In this document: piece by piece, positions 37,090 to 49,000 of the stretch | How the letters are laid out: every line of letters begins with the position of its first letter | Position numbering within the stretch: position 1 is the stretch's first letter | Assembly (NCBI GenBank): GCA_018902385.1 | Contig: JABSSW010000029.1 | Location: 248,001-312,000 of the forward strand | Length of the DNA stretch: 64,000 nucleotides | Reading direction: 5' to 3' | Source of the DNA: Physcia stellaris | Taxonomy: Eukaryota > Ascomycota > Lecanoromycetes > Caliciales > Physciaceae | The notes under the pieces: generated by a model | Database searches by the model: none | What the model was told of the DNA's origin: nothing | What the model saw: only the letters and a program-made list of their open reading frames with translations | Made by a program: the position numbers and the translations under genes

Positions 37090-38920
37090 ATTTCTGTCAG
37101 AAAAGATACGCTAAGTCTGTTTAGATGACTTGACACGTGCTGACACGTTGTCAGAAAATCTGTCGTTATGACAAATTCACATGTAAATAGCATCTATCTT
37201 CTAGTTAGAACGAACAAGCAACGAACTCAATACGATGCAATGATTGCATGATTTTCAACAGATTATGACCCTCGATTTAGCGCTTTGAAGCTACGCATTT
37301 GACAGTGCTTACTGCAGTTTTATGAGCTTTGTTTGGCGTTCGGCGTTCTGATCGGTTGCAAAGATGTTGCGGAGTCATTTTTCATTAACACATTGTAACA
37401 ACAAAATGATCATCAAACGCGATTCGAATGACAATGTCATCGTGATGTTTATTAAAAACAACATATCGATATGAATTTTGAATATTCGAATTCTGTTACG
37501 CAAAAAAAAAAAGTTATGAAAATATACTCAGATTGTTTTCAAATTCAACATTGTTTTGAAAAATAAGAAAAAATACATTGACGAACAAAAGATTCAAATC
37601 AAAATAAAAAAGACAAAATGAAAAAAAAAAAAATCATGAAAATTGTCGACGAAATGACGTCGCGAATTTCGTTGAAAATTAAACAAATGTTTGATGTTTT
37701 TCATTTCAACAATGAATACATGATGTTAAAAAGATTACATGAATTGTTACAATTCGTTGAAAACGCACAGTTCATGCGACTCATGAAAAAATTTTATTCG
37801 TTGAAAACGATTGATTTCGACAACATGTCAGAATTTCTCATTCATGTCAAAATTTTCATAAAGAAAATTATTGTTATCGAAGTGAACTTTACGACAGATA
37901 AACAAATTTTGATTTGTATGATGATGATTTTGAATTTTCGTTACGAAAATTTGATACAAATATGAAATTTGCTGTCGAATTTGACGTCGAAACGAATTAA
38001 AAACATGATATTGAAAAAAAACGTCGTCAGAAAAATCGCGAAATGATTACAAGCATGCGAGCAATTTTGAACAAGAACAAGAAAAATGTTTTCATTGTAA
38101 ACGAAAATCACATTTTGAAAATGAATGCTAAAAGTTACATTTTGAATTGATTTTCGATTGATTCAAAAAGAATCAAAAAAACAAAAAAAACGATGAATCG
38201 AATATCGATACATCAACGAATAAAACGAAGTATGCAACATATTTTGTTGCGTTTTGATTCGATTTTCGAGAAAATGTATGAGATTCGAAATTTCATGATG
38301 AAATAAAAGCAAAAATACGATTACGAAATGAACAAAAACGTGTTGAATGCATTGTATGAAAGTGTGATTATTTCACGATTAAATGATTTGTATGAAAGTA
38401 TGAGCATTCATGAATAGTCGAAATGATTAAAATTTTATTGAATGATTTGAACGATTAAGATTTGACGATTTGAACGATTAAAATTTGATCGCATATGAAG
38501 ATGAACATTCTACTGAATGATTAAAAAATAATTAAGAACGAAGTCTGATTGATTAGAATATGCATTGAGAAATGAACATTTCACGAAACGAACGAAATCG
38601 AAGCCTGAATGCTGGATGGAGGCCTGAGTGCCTGATCGGTGAAAAGACGGACCGAAACGATATGCTGACTGCATCGAGTGCAGATTTGAACGATTTGATT
38701 TGGATTTGATTTGCAAGAGAACGTTGAGCAGTAAACTCAACGTATGAGAATGTGTCAGAAAAGATACGCTAAGTTTGTTTAGGTGGCTTGACACGTGCTG
38801 ACACGTTGCCAGAGGGTTTGCCGTTATGACAGATTCACATGTAAATAGCATCTATCTCCTAGTTAGAACGAACCAAGCAACGAACCCAGATGCAATGACT
38901 GCATGATTGCCAACAATTTC
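37090..38920 (+). mobile_element. Short gag-only LTR retrotransposon with ATTTC target duplication
   Basis: Direct LTRs of 166 and 163 bp (37095-37260, 38753-38915), both starting TGTCAGAAAAGATACGC and ending CAACA, enclose only 1.5 kb. ATTTC flanks both sides (37090-37094, 38916-38920). The interior has a gag-like frame (37618-37965) and a CCHC zinc knuckle CFHCKRKSHFENEC (38087-38128) but no protease, polymerase or integrase. It is therefore non-autonomous. The gag character (UBN2/Copia-like) suggests a Ty1/copia parent. Confidence 0.85.
37618..38131 (+). pseudogene. Copia-like Gag relic with CCHC zinc knuckle
   Basis: The first 115 codons read like the UBN2-type Gag of copia elements (LLQFVENAQFMRLMKKFYSL; MSEFLIHVKIFIKK). 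A frame break follows near 37965. The knuckle C-x2-C-x4-H-x4-C lies at 38087-38128 just before a stop. Confidence 0.6.
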
Positions 38921-39461
38921 CATCATCGATTTGCAAAAAAATCATGACATGCATGCGTATTTTTCATTGTTACATTCAAAATTCTTGATGTTTTACGTCT
39001 GATTTTCTGCATGAGCGAAACAGAGCATTTTGACTATTTTCTTTGCTTCTGCGAATGAATTATGGAGCGAAGAGAAGAAAATCTTCAACGGAAAGGACGA
39101 ATAAAGTTTCTCGAGAAGATGAAAATGTGAAAGAGAATTGGAAACAGGAGTGGGAGGGCGGGGCAAAAGAAGAGATGAAAAATCAAAGATGGTTTTCAAG
39201 TTTTTTCATCTCGTTATTTCTGTAAGAGTATCCATGTCTAAACAAAAACTTCGATACGACAACGATCTTTTCGCAAAACGAGTTGTTGCACATAAAAGGG
39301 TCTCCAGAAATCATCATGTTCATTATTGAAATGAGGTTGATTTTCGGTCACTGTTCTGCAAAAAACCCCATGGCAAGTATTCCAATAACCCAGCAGAAGT
39401 GAGCCTCACACCCAGCAGCCCCACTCTCTATCCCCCCCTCCCTCCCCATGGAAAAAAACAT
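38921..39461. other. AT-rich intergenic flank
   Basis: Mixed composition, no gene recognised. A phrase TTTTCGCAAAAYGAG occurs both here (about 39269) and near 37047, on the two sides of the gag-only element, hinting at older repeat sequence. Confidence 0.4.
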
Positions 39462-40774
39462 CTACGCAAAATCCGCCCTAATAATAGTCCTCTCAATAAC
39501 CTCCCCCACCTTCCTCATATCCCTCTGACTCTTAATCGGAAACTCATGCCCAAACCCATGCTCATGCCTCAAACTCACTTTCGGATCACACATCTCGCAC
39601 ATGGTCGCGCTGAGCTCGTACAAGGGATCCTTGGCGCCGAGGATGTGCGCGCTGGGCACCCCGATGCGCACGCGGTCCACTTCGGGGAACATGCGGTGCG
39701 CGCGGTAGTCCTCGTAGTTTCGGTCCACGCCGCCTTCGACGTCTTGCTCGTGGATCTTTTGGTAGGCGAAGCGCATCATGGGCGGGATCAGCTCGCCGTC
39801 TTCCCAGTTTGCGTTGCGCTCGTCTTGGAGCCTGTGGGGGGAGTGGAGATTAGTGGTGGCACTTTAGAGGTTTGGAGAACCGTCTTTGGAGTTTTGATAG
39901 ATCTGATACAAGGGTAATATGAACGAATATTGATGCCCAGTGGCGAAGTGAATTCAAGGATTTTCCAAGGCGTACTTACATAGCAGCTTTTGTGGAGTTC
40001 TTGGCATGTTCGGCCTCGAGTAAGCGATCCGCTTCTGCGGCCGTGGTGGGGATATATTGATGCTGGATGACAAGGGGCGTGACATCTTTCCCGAGATCGA
40101 ACGTGGCACTCCAAGGCATGGAGCAGTTCTGGAATATAGCTGCTCGAAAGGGAGGAGGGAGATGGGGTGTTTCCTGCGCGTAGCGGAGCATGAGGGAGCC
40201 GATTATCATCGCGCCCTAATAAAAGGCCTATTAGTGCATTCTCGCAGTGTACAATTTGTATGAAGCTTCTTCTTTGAGGATGATTGGGATTACTGATGAT
40301 AGGGACGCCTTGTGGATCTGGGGATTTGGGAGGTTTTGATAGGACAAGAAAATATATATGCAAACATACAGCACTAAACCCCCAAGCAGCGTCAAAAGGA
40401 CCCTCATCCTCAATCACTTCTTCCAGATATTCGTGTACGGATTGGAATTCAATGAGAGAAGGAACGAAAAACCAGCAATTGTATGTTTGGCCAGGGTAGA
40501 TTTTATCGATGCCCGGGGCCGGTCCGCATTCGAGCGGGCCTTGAAGGAAGTGGTATTCCCAATGGGATGGTAAGAGTGCTCGTACCGGTGCTAGATAGAG
40601 TATCATTGTCAACTATCGTCCTTGCAGGGCTTTGTATAAGACGGAGACAAGACGACGGTGGGCTGAGGCACTCTCTAGACATCAAAGCCTTGATTTAGAC
40701 TTGAACGTACCCGTTTGAGCTTCAAAAATCGCGGCATTGACACCGAAACCATGGACCATGAGAATCTTGACCAT
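39462..40774 (-). CDS. FSH1-family serine hydrolase, LovG-like thioesterase candidate (join 40774..40711, 40590..40370, 40215..39980, 39831..39462; 296 aa)
   Basis: Alpha/beta hydrolase of the FSH1 family. Four exons with introns of 120, 154 and 148 nt restore VKILMVHGFGVNAAIFEAQ at the N-terminus, then APVRALLPSHWEYHF, and the nucleophile elbow GFSAGA (S94). The acid is in GAKDPLYE (D242) and the histidine in HGFGHEF (H269), with normal family spacing. LovG, which releases the product of the lovastatin HR-PKS, belongs to this family. The nearby PKS ends in ACP without a thioesterase, so a product-release role is a reasonable inference. No signal peptide, so cytosolic. Confidence 0.85.
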
Positions 40775-41891
40775 GGCGGTCAAGTGACTTGGGACGGCCT
40801 TGACTTGTACAAGACGGTAGACTGCAGACACAGTTGAACAGCTGGGTTGGAATGGACTAGATGTTGAAAGGGTTTTGAAGAAAAGTGCGTCTTCGGAACT
40901 GCGAGAATGGAGAAGGAATAGAAGGGGCGAAGCCATGTGGTCTAATCTCCAGAGTCTGCATCGGGGAGGGATTGGCAACCACCCAGCTGTGTTGTCAGCT
41001 TGATACAGATCTCCTGCTGATTGCTGCAAGGCACCGGACTAATTGACGATGAAACGTTTCGTCCATGCTCGGAGAAGACCTTGACGCCTTGGAGCGACCG
41101 AGCAGGCTGGGTCTCGTTTTCGAGCAAAGAGGTCGAATAAAAAATGTCCAACACCACGCGGCGACTGCATGGTCATGGTGTGGGAGATCTGATATGCAGG
41201 AGAATCCGCTGATCTCATAGGATTTCCCCGATTTAGGCAAGGTTATGGGGGCCTGAATCATGCAGGATACGAGTCTTCATTCTTTGACCAACAAAGATGT
41301 ACGTCATGCTACATTCAGCTGCGCCTCATGGAGGACCGGCTGAGAATGGAAGATGTGGTTCGCAGATGCAGCTTGTTGGTGAGATGACGCAAAAGATGGG
41401 GTGACATTTGGGGTCGCCTCGCTTGGGAATAAGAATGCGGTGAGGAATGGCGAAGGCTTATCATCGAGATGTTGGAGATCCAGCTCATGCAGCTAGCCCG
41501 AAGATGCGCGAAGGATTAGAAAATGTAACATGACAATCGTAGGATTGCTCATTAGATGCAGCAGCCTGCATGGACAAGTTCCGGTTGCAACCCACTTTTG
41601 ATGACTCAGCACTACTGGATCTAGTGTTTCAAGCCAAGGCGGCTGGCGCTCGGGAGTCGGGTCCGCTTTCGGCCGCTTAGGGAGAGATCTAAAAGCGGAT
41701 CTCGTAATCTGATCTCGTACGAGATTACGAGATCCAGATCCAGATCCAGATGTTGTTTTTCACCACTAGCTTAGCGGGGTGTGAAGGGCATTATCGTCCA
41801 TCTGATTGTAGTGGAGTCTAAAAACACGCTCATAACGCGTCATGCGTAATCTATCGTGATGCTATCCTATCGTCTCTATCTCGCACAACAT
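40775..41891. other. Intergenic between MFS 3' end and FSH1 5' end
   Basis: Promoter of the hydrolase gene plus the transporter's 3' flank. No supported ORF. It contains the palindrome listed separately. Confidence 0.4.
41697..41756. repeat. Nested palindrome followed by (GATCCA)3
   Basis: GGATCTCGTAATC (41697-41709) is repeated inverted at 41723-41735, and the loop itself contains the palindrome TCTCGTACGAGA. Three GATCCA units follow. It could form a hairpin or bind a dimeric regulator; no function shown. Confidence 0.7.
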
Positions 41892-44020
41892 CTATCTGGC
41901 TTGAAAATGCTCCGGACTCCGCTCGCGATGCCCAGTCCACTCGGGGACGTCACTCTCTGGCGGGGCAGACCCGCCCCCAGCAATGGAGCTAAGCTCGGTG
42001 CCCTCGTCCGAAGAATCATCTGCCGTCGCCTTCTGCTTCTCCTTCATAGCTGCAACGCTGGCCGGATTCCGCTGATAAGTAGCGATAGCAGCCAAAAGTG
42101 CAAAAATCGAGAGGTAGCAGCACACCCGCATTTGCTCGTTGAACGAGTCTGCGTACACCTTTGCCACAAGTGCCTGGTTGGCCGGACTTAGGCTTGATAT
42201 CGTGCTCAGCGATTGCTCCAGCTGTTTGATTCGAGCGGGATCCAGTGCTCCAGCCAACCCGGTGCTGAGCTTGTTGTTGAGAACGATGGTGGCCATGGAC
42301 AGGCCAATACTGCCGCCGAGAATTCGGCTTTGGCTTAATGCTCCCTGCGCAGCAGCTATGCAGAATTAGTTGGATACGGTTTCTAATGGTGATAGACATG
42401 AATGACTTACCGACGTCCTCTGACTTGCAGGCAAGGTTGGTAAGCAAGGTACCACTTGAGAAGGTCAGGCCAACACCAAGACCCAAAATTAATTGATAGC
42501 CATATGCCGGGTTGTAGAACTCCCTGCCACCGCCTAGAGTCGATAGAAGGCCGCATCCCAGAAGGATCAGGCTCGTAGCGAAGATCAAGGTCGGCGAGGT
42601 GAAGTTTTTCTTCGATGATGCTGCTCCTCCACAAAAGCTTCCTAGTATGATGTCAGCTCATATCCTAAAGACTCCAATTAAAGTCTTACCAAAAGCCATG
42701 CCGCAAAGTAGAGGTAGTAGGTGTACTCCAGCCATGATCGGAGAGTCTCCATTGACTACTTGAAAACGCTGGGGAAGGTTGATAATGGCAACGAAATATG
42801 GGAAACCCGTTAAGAGTATGAGACTGGTGCTGGATCAGTAAAGGTTGAAAAGCACCAATCACGGGTAGACGTACATTATAGCTGGACCGATCGGTCGGCT
42901 AAGTGCGATAGTGAAAGGAAATATGGCTCGGAGTCGGTGGACACCACTGAAAGACAACCAAGCTATCCACGCAAAGAAGCCGATCCAGCTGAGCCCAGAT
43001 ATCGTGAGGGTAGAGATGATGGTTGCGCTCCTCCATGCAAACGCTGTACTACCACCTTCCTGGAGCGCAAAGACCAATAACGTCGAAGCGGTCAATAAAA
43101 GAAGGGCTCCCAACCAGTCCACCTGCTGGAGGGATTTGAAAGAGATGCTAGGCTTTTTGTACGTTTTCTCTTTCCGTGGCCAGCAGACGAGCATGATTGC
43201 GACGCCAACTGCAGCAGCAGGAGCATTGAATAGATATATCCAGCGCCATGAAGCTTTTTCCGTGATAGTACCACCAAGGACGGGCCCTGTAGCGGCGTCA
43301 GAACCACATGATAGGTGAAGGATGGCCTGAAATACCTAACACAGAGCCCGTCGCGAGAACTCCTCCTATCATGCCACTGAGTGCACCCCAGTATTGGACA
43401 GGCGTGACTTCCACTCCAATGACCATAAGCATAGAGTATAAGCCGGAGCCTCCGATGCCTTGAAGTACCCGTAGCGCAATCAACTGATTTAACGTCTGTG
43501 CCAGACCACCGCCGAGAGAAAATGCTGCGAAAAGAATATAGGCGAAGATTACTGCTGGTTGACGGCCTATCCCGTCGCTCAAGCGGGTGAAGATGATGGC
43601 AAAGCCTGTGGTATAAATTAGCCCCGTGCGTTCACAATCATCTGAAGACATGTATACCCATGTATGACAGAAGATATGCCAGAACAACCCACGTTACCTG
43701 CAAGACTAATCAGAGGAATCCGCTTCGAAGGTTGGAGAGACTGACGGTAACGGAATCTCCGAAATAATCGCCAATGGTAACAAGGGCGGTGGCAGTGATA
43801 GATGTCTCAATGGTAGCTAGCAGGAGACCTAGTCCAAGACTTGGGAGTTTGAGCCAGTATTCCAGCTTGCGTGGTTCGAGGGATGCTTGCTTTACCTTGC
43901 CAGGACTCCCAAAAGCCGCCAGCCTTGTAATGGCTTCTGAACAGCACCATCAGGCGTTGCATCGGATTTCTTGACGGGCTCGTCATCAATACCCTTCTCA
44001 GCAGCATCTTGACGTGACAT
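41892..44020 (-). CDS. MFS transporter, DHA2-type 14-TM (8 exons; 591 aa)
   Basis: Exons 44020..43896, 43839..43746, 43697..43658, 43605..43336, 43286..42875, 42829..42690, 42641..42411 and 42355..41892, with seven introns of 45-56 nt, give one frame. Key segments: an acidic cytosolic N-terminus, first helix LGLGLLLATIETSITATALV, a loop TRLSDGIGRQPA (motif A-like), and the antiporter motif C GSVLGPVLGGT followed by ASWRWIYLFNAP, the signature of drug:H+ antiporter family 2. About 14 hydrophobic helices and a Ser/Glu-rich tail. Adjacent and divergent to the PKS, so probably exports its product or protects the host. Intron 1 uses a weak AAG acceptor chosen because it yields VLASLGLGLLL. Confidence 0.88.
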
Positions 44021-46011
44021 TTTGGAAGAAAATTTGAAAAGTAGGATCAGGACGTTGGGGTTCTATTAGGCGTGGAGCATCGATGAGACAAAATTTATAT
44101 AGTAGACAGAGGTTAGGTTTGGAGGTAGAAGCTGTGAGTCAAGGTAGAGTAGAGAGAGAGAAAGAGAAGAGAGTTTGTTGTCATAGGCGACTGGTTGACA
44201 GATTGACATTCGGAAGAATGTCGAGGAGTAAGGCTGAAAGTCGGCATAAAGTTCGTTCGCTTCTCCGTCGCACGAGAGCAGTAGAAACATGTATCGGTGG
44301 GCAGGCAGAAGCTCGGGGGATTCCTGCGATGTCATTGCGCATCGTATGTAACACAACTCGCATAAAGAATTCGAGATGTAGGGTGTGGCACTACTAGGCC
44401 AGAATCCTTCAGCTGAGTCAGGCCGATCCTGCGATTCCACGTGGCCCTCGTCTGTCTCGCCTGTAAGATCTTTTGGATCGACTGCTGATCAGCCCATTTG
44501 ACGTCAACCATTTCGGAGCCGAGGTCTCTGCAAGTGTATTCGTACGAGTCTTATATGCCTTTTCGTCTGATGCGCTTTGGTCAAGTCTGAGATCGTTGCA
44601 GCGGTGTATGTCCTCTGAGTAAGCCTAGCATGATTGCTCCCTGTAGGCCCCGTACACTTCTTCGATCGAAGTCAGTAGGGCGGTGGGTTTCTTTTCTCGT
44701 AACAAAGTCGACTTTCATCCAGTGATGTTTGACCTATCACAACGCCTGGATAACATTAGGAGTCCATGAGGCTCGGTCCGAGGTGCTGGATGTGGATGAG
44801 TGGGGTCTTGTGCATGGCGCCTCGCTCCTACGGGAATAAGAGATGTCTCGCTTAGATAGCGTGAGATCTACCGTTTGCGGCACGAAACAAGTGCAAGTGC
44901 GACACCAACAAAAGGTGGTCCGCCGCTAAATGCGGGTGGCTTGAGCCTAGGATCTCAAGACGAAAGCGGGAGGCCAAAACGAACCTCGGGGTAACTGGGG
45001 TTCTTAGTGATAATCGATATGCAGGAAATGCATCCTAATCTACGTGAAGGAGGAGTTGTGGACGTGGTACGAGATATGGAGGTTCTTCGGCTCGATTCCT
45101 GAAACGCCCAATGACGTCTCGCTTTTTGACCACATACGGATCCCAGATGTCGTTCCCCAACATGAGATGGTTACACCGGAGAATTCCATTAGCTAGAAGC
45201 TAGTGGTCCGGTGTGCACGAAAAAGCTGATCTCACATTTCGCGGTTTGAGATATCTTGTCATGCAATCTAACGTGATCATCCTGTCGACACGTGCTCGGA
45301 CGCGGTCATCTTGAAGCCAGTTCTGTAACCGACGGTGCCTTGCAGATGCCGCTGATTCACCGTTACCTGCAGGTACAGCAGCTACAAAATGTCATATCGC
45401 GTCAATCGCCTCAGCTGTCTCTGATGGTCAGCCCATCTTTGGACGGATGCAACACTCCTAGTAGTCAGCCCCTCAGCTATCTCCAAATCTAAACTCGATC
45501 GACTCTATGACAATGCCTCAAACGAGGCGTTGCGGCAGAGTTGACGAATGTGGAGCCAACACGAGACCACCGGCCTCAGATAATATGCTGTTCGTGCCAA
45601 TCAAGCCTCTGCGGCCGCTCGTAAACACGTGAAGTAATTTCTCAATCTATTCAGACCGCAAGTCTGTGCCGCTTTACCAACAAAGATCTGATGGATCTCA
45701 CGGGCCAAAAGCAAGCGCTAGGTTGGATCAGAGGAAGGCCACATGGATCTCGTTCAATCTCACCCTCCCTCAAGGAAGATCTGATGAAATCTCTAATCGA
45801 TCCAGCAAGTGTTGCAACGTTCTTGAAACACGAGATTAACGTCATTGAGGGAGGCCCTGGAGTTTTCACAGTAGTTCTGAAATGAAGCCAAAGATAAAGA
45901 GTCGAGTCTCCCTCGAGGAAACAGGATAATCTACAATACACATCCTTACTCAGCGTCAGTCTAACATCACACGCAAAATCAACTTTCTCACACCATACTT
46001 TACCAAGCACC
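44021..46011. promoter_or_regulatory. 2-kb divergent interval between MFS and PKS genes
   Basis: Holds both promoters. A 64-codon frame at 45691-45885 ends 127 bp before the PKS start and may be a chance ORF or an upstream ORF in a long leader. Other short frames (44066-44440 minus, 45292-45492 plus) lack support. I see no clear pathway-regulator site. Confidence 0.5.
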
Positions 46012-49000
46012 ATGAGTCAATCACAGTCTCAAAATGATATTGCCGTCATTGGCATGGGTTGCCGCTTCCCTGGTGACGCAAAGTCTCCTGCAGAGTTCTA
46101 CCAGATGCTTCTCAAGAAGCGGTCGGGCTGGAGGGAAGTTCCCGAAGACCGGTTCAATGTCAATTCATTTTGGCATCCAAGCTACGAGAGACATGGTACT
46201 ATTGTCTGTAAGGGGGGTCACTTCATGGAAGACGATGTTGGACTGTTCGACGCCCCATTCTTCTCCATGACTCAGGGTGAAGCAAATGCGATGGACCCAC
46301 AACAAAGGATGTTACTCGAGATCACCTACGAAGCCCTTGAGAATGCCGGACTTCCTCTCAGCCAGGTTGTCGGCTCTGACACAGCGTGCTTTGTCGGTGG
46401 CTTTACACGAGAGTACGATGATGTTACCACTTCCGAACTCGCTAAGACCCAGCTCTACACAACTACCGGCAACGGTCTGACCATGATGTCGAACCGCCTA
46501 TCATGGTTTTACGACCTCCACGGACCGTCCGTTTCCCTCGACACAGCTTGCTCTAGCTCGTTGGTCGCCCTCAACCTAGCATGTCAGACAATCAAATCGT
46601 CGAACAGCGATGCTCGCCAGGCGATTGTCGGGGGTGTAAACCTCATGCTAGTGCCAGATCAGATGACTACGATGAACCCCCTACATTTCTTAAGCCCCGA
46701 CAGCCAATGCTACTCCTTCGATGACCGTGCAAACGGTTATACCCGTGGAGAAGGCATCGGGATTATGGTGCTCAAGCACATCGACGATGCTATCAGAGAT
46801 GGAGACTGCATAAGAGCAGTCATCCGCGGCACTGGCGTCAACTCTGACGGCAAAACACCTGGCATTACATTGCCAAGCTCGGCTGCGCAAGCATCTTTGA
46901 TTCGCAAAACCTACGCTTCAGCAGGGCTGGATCCTGCCCACACCGGGTACTTTGAAGCCCACGGCACTGGCACTGGTAAGTCTTCCCAATATTACAACGG
47001 TGATGCAGTTACCATCATCCTATCCATTTTACTGATCTCGAGCAGGTGCTGGTGATCCTTTAGAAGTGAGCGCTATTGCATCGATATTCGATCGAAAAAC
47101 GGAAGACTCCGCGGCGCCACTGTACATTGGGAGCGTGAAGCCTAATATCGGACATCTCGAGGCGGGTGCTGGATTAGCAGGCTTGATTAAGACTGTCCTC
47201 ACTCTGGAAGCGGGCGTCATCCCACCCAACATTAATCTCGTTAATCCTAATCCCAAACTTCGCCTAGATGACTACAATTTTGTCATACCCACACAGCCGA
47301 CACCTTGGCCTACGCAAGGTCTCCGCCGCGCGTCCGTCAACTCCTTCGGCTACGGAGGTACTAATGGTCATTGCATACTCGATGATGCTTACCATTACCT
47401 TGCTGAGCGTGGCATCGAAGGCCGGACTCATACCGTCAAAGATCCTTTCCCCCAAAGTCCACAGTCGGTGTCAACCGACTCAGGAGTTGGAATGGACGAG
47501 ATTCCGGATGATACCAGTATATCCTCCAAATCCATCTCTCAAAGTAAACAGCAACTTGTTTTCGCACTTTCTGCGCCAGAACAAAATGCTCTATCAAGAC
47601 TCGGTGAAACTCTTGCCAAATACGTGGATGACATAGACTCGTCGAAAGACACACGAACAGACCAAATCTTGAAAGAAGTAGCTTACACTTTGAGCAACCG
47701 CAGAAGTGTGTTTCAATGGCGCACTGTTGTTGTTGCGGAGCAGACCTTGGACCTCAAGAGCCAACTGAGAAGTCTTCCAAAACCTACTCGAGCTTCTAAG
47801 CCCCCGACCAGCCTATTCTGTTTCACCGGTCAAGGCGCACAATGGTACGCTATGGGTCGGGAGCTTCGGGCTTATGAAGTCTATGAGGCTTCCCTCCAGA
47901 AAGCCGATCAGTATCTCCAATCCATTGGAGCTCCGTGGAGTGTAATAGAGGAGCTGAGCTTGTCAAAGGAGGTGTCACGGATTGCCAAGCCTGAATTCTC
48001 ACAGCCGCTTTGTACAATCCTACAAGTTGCTCTTGTTGATCTACTGCGACATTGGAACATCCTCCCAACAATTGTCACTGGCCACTCTAGTGGTGAGATA
48101 GGTGCTGCTTACGCGATGAGAGCTCTCTCTGCAGAAGATTCCTGGAAGGTTGCCTTCCACCGAGGACGTTTGGCGGGTAGTCTTCAACTCATTGCTCCAG
48201 GGTTGAAAGGTGGTATGCTAGCTGTTGGTCTGTCTGAGGCCGACGTCGAGCCATATCTCCAGAAACTGAAACGCTCCAATAGCGACGTATTGTCGGTAGC
48301 GTGCGTCAACAGTCCCTCGAACGTCACCGTGTCGGGAGACGTTACGCTCTTGGCTGAGTTGGAAACGCTCTTGAAAGCCGAATCAGTCTTTGCTCGCAAG
48401 CTCGCTGTCGAGAATGCTTATCACTCTGCACATATGCAACATCTGGCAGCTGACTACTTAGAATCTATCAAGGATATCGAGCCGCGATCCGACTCCGCTT
48501 CTGGGGTGACGATGATCTCCAGCGTCACTGGTAAAGCCATTGAAGCTGAAGGTCTAGGACCCGCTTATTGGGTGCGTAACATGGTTTCACCGGTTCAGTT
48601 CGTAAGCGCCATCGAGGCTGCGTTCGCAACACCAAAAGGCGGACGCCGCAAGAAGGCAAATGTGGTCGATCTTGTCGTGGAAATCGGCCCCCACGGTGCG
48701 TTGCAGGGACCCATCAAGCAGACGTTGACGGGGATTAAAAAAGAAGAAACTACCTATCTAACCGCCATCCGCCGCGGAGAGCCCGCAGATTCCACAGCTT
48801 TGCAGCTCGCCGGCGCCATGTGGAGTCGAGGTGCCGACGTCAAGCTTGATCTAACAAACAGCTTGCCCACCAGTGGTAATTCATCGGTACCCTTGAGCGA
48901 CATGCCCAAGTACCCTTGGAATCATGAGACTCGCTACTGGCACGAGACTGCTTCTTCCAAGAGCCATCGATTCCGTCATGCTCCGCGAACAGATCTGCTT

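Noticed and set aside
39399-39917. Plus-strand 172-codon frame near the FSH1 gene
   Set aside because: It is antisense to the last exon of the hydrolase and has no motif.
43807-44007. Alternative N-terminus of the MFS transporter reading LEPRKLEYWLKLPSLGLG
   Set aside because: It would need an extra intron and loses the family-like LQGWRLLGVLASLGLG junction; the 56-nt intron at 43840-43895 is simpler, though its AAG acceptor is weak.
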